A stretch of DNA of 8,891 nucleotides from Candidatus Kuenenia stuttgartensis (GTDB lineage Bacteria > Planctomycetota > Planctomycetia > Isosphaerales > Isosphaeraceae). Shown in pieces: positions 1 to 7,389 of this stretch. The notes beneath the pieces are model-generated. The model saw only the letters and a list, made by a program, of their open reading frames with translations. It searched no databases and was not told the origin of the DNA. The stretch spans positions 1-8,891 of the forward strand of contig CAMBZY010000100.1 of the NCBI GenBank assembly GCA_945872325.1. The letters are read 5' to 3'. Numbering within the stretch: position 1 is the first letter of the stretch; every line of letters starts with the position of its first letter. A program made the translations under genes and the position numbers.

Positions 1-2276
1 AAATCCAAGGCTTTCTTGCGACCTGCAACCTTGGCCAAATCGGCTTTTTTCGCTGCAATCGCAACATCAGCCGCTGTTTTGGCAGCAATGGCCTTGTCAA
101 GCTCAGGCTTTACACCATTCACCGCATTTGTCGCACCAGCCACAGCGACCTTGGAAGCCTCTAACACCTTAACAGCTTCCACTTTAGCAGCCGTAGCTTT
201 TTGAAGATTCGACTGCGCTGGAGGCATGGCCGACTGAGCTGTCATGATCTTGACTGGCGATTCTGTCGCGGCCTTCTGTGCCGCTGCCAGCGCCACCACA
301 GCGGCCTCTGATTCACTGAGTTTTTGAGCCTGAGTGATCGCAACTGCGGCGAGAGCCGTTGTTTTCGAAACACTTTGAATCACAAGATCATTCAGCTTGG
401 CCGTCAGCTTATCCACTTCAGCCCGGTTCGGAGCTTTGGCCAACGCGGCTGTCACTTCCGCCAGGGCTTGATCAATTTTGGTTTTTTCCAAGGCCGTTGC
501 AGTGATCGCCGCTCGCGATGCTTCAACAGATTGAATGGAAGCCGTGTTCACCGCCATGGCCTTAGCCAATGCTTCTTCAGCCGCCTTCTTGGCAGCCTGA
601 GCCGTAGTCACCTGAGAAGCCACTGAAGAGAGATCCGCCTGAGCTTTGACTTCCGCAGCAGTCGCAGCGGCCAGCACGGTTTCAGCCGATTTCATCGTGG
701 CCGTTGATTGGGCCAAAGCAGTTTGCAGAGGCGCCATTTTCGCTTGAACTGCCTGTAGTGCAGCCACTTGAGCCACGGCAGGCTTTTCAATCGCCGCGAT
801 TTCTTTGGTCACCTGATCGACTTGCGAATTCACCTGAACAAGCTGAGTCTTCACACCAACGATGCGCTGGACGACAGGCAAAGGATTAGACGCCAGAGTC
901 ATGATCCGGGCACCGTCCACCATGCTCCATTCGCGAAGCTCGCCGTTGTAATCAGCGCCGATCACCTTGGTTCCGTCAAATGTGGCCCGGGCATCAAGTG
1001 CGAGGTCCGTGAAGGCTTCAAAGTCACGCTGTTTGCCGCCATTGGTATCCCATAAGCGGGTCACACGGTCCCGCCCTGTGGTGATGATCCGGCCATCTTT
1101 GGCAAATGCGACGCTGGCCACACCTCCACCATGAGCGCCCCAGGTCTTGATCTGAGTGCCGTTTTCCATCTCCCAAAGTCGAATCGAACCATCTTCGCTG
1201 GCCGATCCCAGAACATTGGAATCAAGCCTCCAGGCCACGTCGGTGATCATCGCGGAATGGCCGCGAAGGTCGTAGAATTCACGACCTGTCTGGCCTTCCC
1301 AAACGATCAAACCACCGTTACGGTCGCCGGTTGCGAGCAGAACACCATCAGGGCTGAACTCGATCGAGGTGACCCATTCTGTATGCTTTTTCATCTCAAA
1401 CAGGAGTTGGCCATCGGCTGTATTAAAGACTTTGACCATTTTCGATGGCCCGCCAATCGCCACCATCCCATGGTCAGGGCTGATATCAGCTGCCAGCACG
1501 GCATCGTATTCTTTACCCACTTCAAAAACGCGTTTGCCCGTCTTCACATTCCAAGCCACTGCCAAGCCAGACTGGCCACCACGGCCGCCCCCGGCAAGCA
1601 GCAAGTCGCCATTGCGGCTGAATTTAAGTGAGTAGACGAAGCCCTCGGGGAATGGCAAAACGGCCATCAACCGACCTTCTTCCGCATGATAGATCAAAAC
1701 CTGCTTGTGCGATCCCACAGCCAGAATCGGTGCCCAGGGGCTGGTCGCAAGTGCCGTGATGGCAGTGGCTTTAGACGAGACCACAACAGGCTCGGTCGAA
1801 AGTCCCAAAACAGGCATGGCGGGCTCGCCAGAAGGCTTCCCAAGGGAGTTTGGATCAAGTTTGAACTCAAACTTCGGCTTGGCTTTAACAGCCATCGTGC
1901 TGCCAGCACTATCCAGAGCACCGCCTGCAATCCATTGGCGAATGATCTCGATTTCAGCGTCCGGAATCTTCGGACTGTTCGGGGGCATCTTCGGTTCGTC
2001 AGTCTGCATGATCAAACCCAGCAGCGAGGAACCTTCCGCATCGCCTGGCTCAATCACCTTGCCCGACGAACCACCGGCGATGGCCGTGGCATAGCTCTCC
2101 AGATTCAATCCGCCCTTTTGTTTGTCTGCGTTATGACACGAGTTACATCGACTTCGGAACACAGCCTGAGCCTGGTCCTGGAATGTGACCTTGGTCTTGG
2201 CTTTGTCTTGCCCGATTGCCGGCGTTGCCACTACGACCAGACATCCTGCAAACATCCATAACAATTGGCGGATCAT
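1..2276 (-). CDS. PSCyt1 cytochrome c-domain, WD40 propeller and Ala-rich coiled-coil protein (3' end beyond window)
   Basis: The frame is open from an ATG at 2276 to the left edge (758 codons visible, no stop), so the C-terminus is missing. Residues 1-22 form a signal peptide ending AIG before Q23, so the protein is exported. Residues 44-119 are a planctomycete cytochrome domain (PSCyt1) with haem motif CNSCH (44-48), MPP at 97-99 as a candidate axial Met, and the closing RQWIAGG. Residues about 165-462 hold seven WD40-type repeats, enough for a complete propeller; clear blades contain EFSPDG (306-311), SASEDGSIRLW (358-368) and TRLWD (406-410). From about 467 to the edge the sequence is roughly one third Ala with many Lys, Glu, Gln and Val, and reads as long helices or coiled coil. 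The start is supported by a strong Shine-Dalgarno. It lies 143 bases after the DUF1549 gene on the same strand. The domain calls are firm. The role is inferred: an extracytoplasmic electron-transfer or scaffold protein. Confidence 0.93.
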   Translation of the reverse strand, partial: MIRQLLWMFAGCLVVVATPAIGQDKAKTKVTFQDQAQAVFRSRCNSCHNADKQKGGLNLESYATAIAGGSSGKVIEPGDAEGSSLLGLIMQTDEPKMPPNSPKIPDAEIEIIRQWIAGGALDSAGSTMAVKAKPKFEFKLDPNSLGKPSGEPAMPVLGLSTEPVVVSSKATAITALATSPWAPILAVGSHKQVLIYHAEEGRLMAVLPFPEGFVYSLKFSRNGDLLLAGGGRGGQSGLAVAWNVKTGKRVFEVGKEYDAVLAADISPDHGMVAIGGPSKMVKVFNTADGQLLFEMKKHTEWVTSIEFSPDGVLLATGDRNGGLIVWEGQTGREFYDLRGHSAMITDVAWRLDSNVLGSASEDGSIRLWEMENGTQIKTWGAHGGGVASVAFAKDGRIITTGRDRVTRLWDTNGGKQRDFEAFTDLALDARATFDGTKVIGADYNGELREWSMVDGARIMTLASNPLPVVQRIVGVKTQLVQVNSQVDQVTKEIAAIEKPAVAQVAALQAVQAKMAPLQTALAQSTATMKSAETVLAAATAAEVKAQADLSSVASQVTTAQAAKKAAEEALAKAMAVNTASIQSVEASRAAITATALEKTKIDQALAEVTAALAKAPNRAEVDKLTAKLNDLVIQSVSKTTALAAVAITQAQKLSESEAAVVALAAAQKAATESPVKIMTAQSAMPPAQSNLQKATAAKVEAVKVLEASKVAVAGATNAVNGVKPELDKAIAAKTAADVAIAAKKADLAKVAGRKKALD

Positions 2277-2419
2277 GGAACTATCCTTCCTCACTCGAAC
2301 TGTCAATCAGTAGAGTCAACCCGACCGTCTCCGTTTAACACACAGTGTTGAACAATGCGCCAAACTTTGGGTTTGTCAAGATTTGCGACAAAACCGTCGG
2401 GTATCATCACGGTGCCACA
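2277..2419 (-). other. Intergenic gap between DUF1549/DUF1553 and cytochrome/WD40 genes
   Basis: These 143 bases separate two genes on the same strand. They contain an inverted repeat TTTGTC (2372-2377) and GACAAA (2387-2392) with a 9-base loop, extendable to about 8 pairs with one bulged A. A neighbouring short palindrome CCAAACTTTGG lies at 2360-2370. Neither is followed by a T-run on the minus strand, so neither is a convincing intrinsic terminator. No clear -35/-10 pair was found. The gap is long enough for a separate promoter, but read-through from the upstream gene is equally possible. Confidence 0.4.
2285..2292 (-). promoter_or_regulatory. Ribosome binding site of the cytochrome/WD40 gene
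   Basis: On the minus strand this reads GAGGAAGG, 8 bases before the ATG at 2276. It is the best Shine-Dalgarno in the window and fixes the start of the gene, which also begins directly with a signal peptide. Confidence 0.75.
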
Positions 2420-4855
2420 TCAATGGTTGAATAGAAACTCACGGCTGTTAAGAAGTGCCCAGAACAGGTCTTCCATCGCTTTTTTCGGGTCTGGCTCAAT
2501 CGCCAGAGCCTTCGTCACCTTGGCCACTTCCTCGGGAGTCGGCCGACGCGCAAAACAGCGAACGTAGAGGTCGGAGATCCGATCCTCCAGCTTCGGCTTA
2601 TCCTTCATCAGCTTCTCAATCACTCCACCTGTCTTGATCTTCTGGTTCACGGTGTCGCCGTTAAGGAGGTGCAAAGCCTGGGACAGAGTCGGCTCCATCT
2701 TCACTTCGCACGAGCAAGGCGTCTCACGAGTGGCCCGGCCAAAGGTCGTCAGGAAGTAGGTGCTATAGCCACCGTCGGCAATCTGGACAGCCCGACTGCC
2801 AGTCGGCAATCCGTTGAACTTATCCTTCGTGTCCGTGACCACAGAAATCGTGTCCAGTAACGACTCAGCCTGAATCCGCCTCAAATTCGCATGAGCGAAG
2901 TTCTTTTCGTCTGTGGAATTTGAGTCGTTACGCAGCGTCGATCGTTGATAGGTGCGCGAATTGCAGATATCGCGAACAATCTTGCGAAGGTCGTAATTGC
3001 TCTCTGTAAAACGCTTTGACAGCTCATCGAGCAGCTCCGGATTCGAAGCTGGATTGGAAACCCGGAAGTCGTCCACAGGCTCCACGATCCCAAGACCGTA
3101 GAAGTGCGCCCAGACACGGTTTACGAAACTCTTTGCAAAGAAAGGGTTACGTGGGCTCGCCAGCCACTGGGCCAGAATCACGCGACGATCTTTTCCAGCT
3201 GTGTCAGGGGCCTCGTCGCCCAAAAACTTCGGAGGCATCACACGCCCACCCACCGGGTGCTTTGTGTCGCCACCACCGGAATTGAAGACCACCGTCTCGC
3301 GGTAATCGTCCGTCCCCTTACGACCAATCTGGCTGAAGAAGGCGGAGAAGCCGTAGTAGTCGTCCTGGGTCCATCGATCGAATGGGTGATTGTGGCACTG
3401 GGCACACTGAATCCGCATGCCCATAAAGACTTGCGCCACGCTCTCGGTCAAGACCAGTTGATCTGTCGTCTGCTGATAGAAGTTGGTGGCAGGGTTCTTA
3501 AATGTCCCTCCGTTGGCTCCCAAAAGCTCCTGAACCATCTTGTCCATCGGAGTGTTCTTGGAGATCTTTTCCATCAGCCAGTTGTAGTACAAAAACATCG
3601 CTTTGTAGCTGACCTGGAGGCTCGAACGAATCTGGAGGATCTCGGCCCACTTGTTCACCCAGAGTTCAGTAAACTCTTTGCGGCCAAGAAGTTCGTCGAT
3701 CACTTTGGCTCGCTTGTCAGACGCCTTGGAATCCAGGAACGCTGAGGCTTCAGTCACAGTCGGTGTGGTGCCAATGATGTCCAGATAAACGCGTCTCAGG
3801 AATGTCTCGTCGTCGCAGACCTCGGATGGTGACATACGCAGCTTCTTGAGCTTGCTCGCCACCAAAGTATCGATATAGTTCGCATCCGGCTCCTTCGGGT
3901 AATCGAACTTCAAACCCTTCGGCAGAACCAGAAACTGCGAGACGACCGTAAAAGTCTCAAACCGTGCCATGACAAAGGCTTCGCCACGGTCTCCGGCAGT
4001 CACCACTCCCTCTTGACTGACAGCCGCCGTGGAGTCGTTATTGGACATGAACACAGCCAGACTGGTCACATCCCGATCCGAACCGTCGGAATACTTGGCC
4101 AGAACCGTCATGCGTTGGCTCGTGCCCTTACCGTCCAGAACAGCCTGCTTGGGGGCCAGTTCCACGCCGACAAGTTTCGGCAATTTCGCCACATCGTCGT
4201 TTGGCGAACCAGCCTCGATCCAGCGAATCAATGTCTGATACATCTCGCTGCCAGGCTCGATCCGCTTCCCACCCGTGTGCTGAACGGAGCCGATCGCTTT
4301 TTCGATGAATGTGGATTCGGCTGGTACAGCCTGATTCAATCGTCGACCCGGCATCTCGCGAGTCAGTCGAAAGTGATCCCCTTCAGGATCGAACCCGAAC
4401 AGGCTCAGCCGGAACCCATCTTTGCCGCGTGCCGCGCCGTGACAGCTACCAGTGTTGCAATTCGCCTTCATGAAAATCGGCATGATGTCCATACGGAAAC
4501 TGATTGGCCGTATGGCTTTCGATGAAGAGACCTTTATCGGCACCACCTTCGACTTACCGGCAAATTCAATCGTCAGCTTCGAGGCGCCGTCTGCCAGTGG
4601 CTTTAGAACTGCTTTGTCCAGATTCACGCAAGTCGCGTTATCCAAAGACATTTTCGCCTTCAGGGTGACATCCTCTGTCAGCCCGTTGTCGAAGATCGCC
4701 TGAACGACCAAAGATTGACGGTCCTGGGCACTGGTGATTCCAACCTCTGTCGGAAACACAACCAGTTCCTTGACAACAGGTTCGGCGGCCTGAGCCAGGC
4801 TGGTAAACGCCAAAGCTACGAACGCCATTCCACGAATCGCTGAACGAATGGACAT
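2420..4855 (-). CDS. DUF1549/DUF1553 (PSCyt2/PSD1) protein with Ig-like and cytochrome c-like domains
   Basis: From ATG 4855 this is 811 residues with TGA at 2420-2422. Residues 1-23 are a signal peptide (hydrophobic core AFVALAFTSLAQA), so it is exported. Order after that: an Ig-like BIG2-type domain (about 28-110); a cytochrome c-like domain (about 117-218) with the odd haem motif CNTGSCH (133-139, CX4CH) followed by GKDGFRLSLFGFDPEGD; a second, clearer BIG2 domain (about 229-312); DUF1549 (about 327-510) with CAQCHNHPFD at 484-493, a CXXCH motif; DUF1553 (about 560-805) with NRVWAHFYG, the CSC pair at 714-716 and the conserved end SREFLFNH. The architecture is complete. A start at 4921 in the same frame gives 833 residues and sits 2 bases after the preceding stop, but it puts 22 polar residues before the signal peptide; 4855 has a better ribosome binding site. 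Family function is unproven; a haem protein acting with DUF1501 partners at the envelope is an inference. Confidence 0.94.
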   Translation of the reverse strand: MSIRSAIRGMAFVALAFTSLAQAAEPVVKELVVFPTEVGITSAQDRQSLVVQAIFDNGLTEDVTLKAKMSLDNATCVNLDKAVLKPLADGASKLTIEFAGKSKVVPIKVSSSKAIRPISFRMDIMPIFMKANCNTGSCHGAARGKDGFRLSLFGFDPEGDHFRLTREMPGRRLNQAVPAESTFIEKAIGSVQHTGGKRIEPGSEMYQTLIRWIEAGSPNDDVAKLPKLVGVELAPKQAVLDGKGTSQRMTVLAKYSDGSDRDVTSLAVFMSNNDSTAAVSQEGVVTAGDRGEAFVMARFETFTVVSQFLVLPKGLKFDYPKEPDANYIDTLVASKLKKLRMSPSEVCDDETFLRRVYLDIIGTTPTVTEASAFLDSKASDKRAKVIDELLGRKEFTELWVNKWAEILQIRSSLQVSYKAMFLYYNWLMEKISKNTPMDKMVQELLGANGGTFKNPATNFYQQTTDQLVLTESVAQVFMGMRIQCAQCHNHPFDRWTQDDYYGFSAFFSQIGRKGTDDYRETVVFNSGGGDTKHPVGGRVMPPKFLGDEAPDTAGKDRRVILAQWLASPRNPFFAKSFVNRVWAHFYGLGIVEPVDDFRVSNPASNPELLDELSKRFTESNYDLRKIVRDICNSRTYQRSTLRNDSNSTDEKNFAHANLRRIQAESLLDTISVVTDTKDKFNGLPTGSRAVQIADGGYSTYFLTTFGRATRETPCSCEVKMEPTLSQALHLLNGDTVNQKIKTGGVIEKLMKDKPKLEDRISDLYVRCFARRPTPEEVAKVTKALAIEPDPKKAMEDLFWALLNSREFLFNH

Positions 4856-4865
4856 TGTCCCTGGG

Positions 4866-4870
4866 CTCCT
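4866..4870 (-). promoter_or_regulatory. Ribosome binding site deciding the DUF1549/DUF1553 start
   Basis: The minus strand reads AGGAG here, 10 bases before the ATG at 4855. The competing ATG at 4921 has only a GGAG about 13 bases upstream, inside the end of the PPC gene. Together with the signal peptide that begins at 4855, this favours the shorter protein. Confidence 0.55.
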
Positions 4871-4923
4871 GAAGGAATCGGATCGTGAGACACTGTGAAT
4901 CAATTGGGGCATACGAATCATGA

Positions 4924-7389
4924 TTATTTCGATGCTCCTGTCTTGGCTGCTGCCTGGCTGCGTTCCTTGGCTTCAAGTCGCAGTTTTTCGAGACGTGTCA
5001 ATGGCTTGGGCGGTACCGCTGCAGGTGCTGCTGCCACCACAGGCTTAGGCATCGGAGCAGCCGCCGCTACTGGGGCGGGTGTCTTGGGCACGATCGGAAC
5101 GTCGATTCGCAACGATCCTGAACCAAGGTTATGCACAATCGGCTCTCCGTTCTGGGTAATGATCACCTGACAGAACAGATTCTGGTGATTCCCAGCCGGT
5201 GAAACCGCATCGGTCTTAATATTGAAGATCAGCTCTGGAGTCTCTTTTTTGAGCTTCAAAACATCGGTCGTCACCTTGTTGGGCAACCCGATCAGTTGAA
5301 CGGTCGCTTCGCCATCCCAGTCGATCCCCTTGGCCGCCTTGACCACGAACGGAACCGCCTTGCCCTGATCGACTGAAGCTGCCTGAAATGCGAGAGTTAC
5401 ATAAGGAGGAGTGATCTTCAGGTTGAATAGCTGGCTGCTGACCATCATCGGGCCTGTCGCCGTATTGGCTGTGCCGTTGACAACCATCTTCCACGTCCGT
5501 AATTCCGCACCACCATTGGCATTCATCGGAATCAAGGCTTCATTCTGCTTCTCAGGAATCACAATCCCGCCCGATGCGCCGATTCCAGGTGGCAACCACG
5601 GGAACGAAACATTGATCGGGGCCGTAAAGCCGGCCTTGCGTTTTGCCACCACTTTCAAATTCATCGAACCCGTGTGCACCAAAGGCACTTTAGGCTCAAC
5701 CACTTCGATCTCAAATGGTGCTTCATCCGTTACGGCCACGGCCATGGTGTCCACGGTTTGTGACCAGAAATTCACCAGATTCTGGCCATGAACCATCACG
5801 GTCATGTGCGAGAACTGCTGGTCGGCCAGCTTCAATTTTTCATCCACAGGTGTGCCCATGAACTTGGCTAGTGTCCCAGAGTTCACGGCTTTTGCATCGG
5901 CCTTGAACAGGACAGGTACCACGCCCTGACTCGCTGGCATGATGTCCGCTTCCACTGTCACTCCAGGAGGCAGATTCAAAGGAGCCAGTTTCAGGTCGCC
6001 ACCCCAGTTTTCCCGAGTGGCATAAACCAGCATCGCCTGACGTCCACCTTTTGGCACGGAAACTGCCACATTGCCTGTCCCACGCGGCAGTTCCTCGCTC
6101 TGAAGCGTCAGTTGCAGGCGGGCTTCCACAGGCGTCAATTCAATCCGGTAGAAATAATCAGGGCCGCCCTTACCGAGATGGTCCACCAGCCAGACCACAT
6201 ATTCACCATCATCAGGGGCAGTGAATCGAAAGGCTGCGTCAGGGCCGGCGGCATCGTCGTTGCCGACCAAGGCCCCTCCACCTTTTTTCCCAATGTACAT
6301 GATCGGATCAAGCGCGGAACGAATCCGTCGGGCAAAGGCTGAGATATCAAACGTCTCGCCTTTTTTCGCCTTGAAAATAAAGTGATCCACATCGCCAGGC
6401 TTTTCAATCACTCCGTTGAGGGCCAACGGCGCTGTAAAAGCTGTGGAAGTCGCATGATCGTTATTTGGCTCGACCTCGTTCACATTGCCCCAGCGGCTGA
6501 GCCGGAACATGTTCGGGTGTGGAGAGAGGCCAATGGAGTCCTTTGCATATACTCCAAATTGAGCATTAAAGGCTGCTGGCAACTGAACATCGGCGCTGAT
6601 CGGTCCAAGCGGATCGCCGAGCCATTTCAGCGTCACTTTTTCACCAATCTTACCGCCGGACGGTACCACTGCAGCGGCTCGTGGAAAAGTCCCCAGATGC
6701 ACGCGATAGAGGCACCCGCCATTGCCGGCATAAGCCGACTCACGCACCTGAACGACGTATTTCCCATCCTCGGGAACGATCACGTTTACAAAGCCATCCT
6801 GCCAGACAAGAGCTGAATCGTCGCTCGAGGCAAGCTCGAATCGCTTCATGTTCATGATGGCCACATAAGGATCGAAATGGGTGATTCCCAGACGAATCCC
6901 TTCCACCTCCGCTGTAACACGCTGACCTTTTTTGGCTTCAAAAACGAAGTAGTCGACATCCTCATTTTCTGCAACCCCATTGATCACAGTGTTTAACGTG
7001 ATTACCTGAGGAGTTGCAAAATCGTTATTGGGCTCTTTCTCGGTGACCTCTGGAAACAGCCCCACGCTGAAGCTCCGCAACTCGCTCACTCCTGTGGAGG
7101 TGCGAAGTCGCATGTTGTAGATCCCGGGGATCGCGTCAGGCTTGATCTTGAAAGTCGCTTTAACGTGATTGTCGTTCACCTTCTCGAGCTTGAGCGTTTC
7201 AATCCCGGGCTGGAAAAATACCACCTCCTGAGCATCGCCAAGTCGAGCACCTGTCAGGTCCACAACCAATTGTGTGCCTCGTTGACCACCTGTGGGCCGA
7301 ACGGCTGAAAGGGCTGGAGATGCCGCCTCCGCCACCAGTGCACACAGGCTTAGCAAGCTCAGTGATAAGCCCATTCGAAATCGAGACAT
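4924..7389 (-). CDS. Exported protein with TIG/Ig-like and two PPC domains
   Basis: 821 residues, ATG 7389 to TAA 4924-4926. Residues 1-22 are a signal peptide (core LSLSLLSLCALVAEA). Residues about 24-109 resemble a TIG/IPT Ig-like domain (PTGGQRGTQLVVDLTG). Two PPC (bacterial pre-peptidase C-terminal) domains follow, each opened by the signature EPNND: about 117-232 and 305-418, with the typical VDYFVF/VDHFIF and DGKYVVQV/DGEYVVWL strands. Between them (236-300) lies a second short TIG-like stretch (PSGGKIGEKVTL). Residues 420-765 are beta-rich with no family I can name. The last 55 residues are a Pro/Ala-rich linker and a charged helix (LTRLEKLRLEAKERSQAAAK). No peptidase catalytic domain is present, although PPC domains are best known from secreted peptidases. 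A weak GGGGA lies 10 bases before the start. It is directly upstream of the DUF1549/DUF1553 gene and probably co-transcribed with it. A binding or scaffold role outside the cytoplasm is inferred. Confidence 0.93.
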   Translation of the reverse strand: MSRFRMGLSLSLLSLCALVAEAASPALSAVRPTGGQRGTQLVVDLTGARLGDAQEVVFFQPGIETLKLEKVNDNHVKATFKIKPDAIPGIYNMRLRTSTGVSELRSFSVGLFPEVTEKEPNNDFATPQVITLNTVINGVAENEDVDYFVFEAKKGQRVTAEVEGIRLGITHFDPYVAIMNMKRFELASSDDSALVWQDGFVNVIVPEDGKYVVQVRESAYAGNGGCLYRVHLGTFPRAAAVVPSGGKIGEKVTLKWLGDPLGPISADVQLPAAFNAQFGVYAKDSIGLSPHPNMFRLSRWGNVNEVEPNNDHATSTAFTAPLALNGVIEKPGDVDHFIFKAKKGETFDISAFARRIRSALDPIMYIGKKGGGALVGNDDAAGPDAAFRFTAPDDGEYVVWLVDHLGKGGPDYFYRIELTPVEARLQLTLQSEELPRGTGNVAVSVPKGGRQAMLVYATRENWGGDLKLAPLNLPPGVTVEADIMPASQGVVPVLFKADAKAVNSGTLAKFMGTPVDEKLKLADQQFSHMTVMVHGQNLVNFWSQTVDTMAVAVTDEAPFEIEVVEPKVPLVHTGSMNLKVVAKRKAGFTAPINVSFPWLPPGIGASGGIVIPEKQNEALIPMNANGGAELRTWKMVVNGTANTATGPMMVSSQLFNLKITPPYVTLAFQAASVDQGKAVPFVVKAAKGIDWDGEATVQLIGLPNKVTTDVLKLKKETPELIFNIKTDAVSPAGNHQNLFCQVIITQNGEPIVHNLGSGSLRIDVPIVPKTPAPVAAAAPMPKPVVAAAPAAVPPKPLTRLEKLRLEAKERSQAAAKTGASK

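Noticed and set aside
1..740. Possible tandem DNA repeat in the Ala-rich coding region
   Set aside because: The many GCC/GCA/GCT-containing words reflect Ala codons; I could not find an exact repeating unit or fixed period.
2241..2243. Cys12 of the cytochrome/WD40 protein as a lipoprotein lipidation site (FAGC)
   Set aside because: The hydrophobic stretch continues well past the Cys to AIG before Q23, and too few hydrophobic residues precede it, so an ordinary signal peptide fits better.
1131..2261. Long plus-strand frames of 129-191 residues antisense to the cytochrome/WD40 gene
   Set aside because: The minus strand encodes clear WD40 and PSCyt1 motifs throughout; the plus-strand frames arise from codon bias of the opposite strand.
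2372..2392. Inverted repeat as a terminator for the DUF1549/DUF1553 gene
   Set aside because: The stem is short and bulged and has no T-run on the minus strand.
3104..3745. 213-residue plus-strand open frame
   Set aside because: It lies entirely antisense to the DUF1549/DUF1553 gene, whose domains in this stretch are unmistakable, and its translation shows no family motif or plausible fold.
7342..7344. Cys16 of the PPC protein as a lipobox Cys
   Set aside because: The residue before it is Leu (LSLC), which does not fit a lipobox, and a normal cleavage site follows at AEA.
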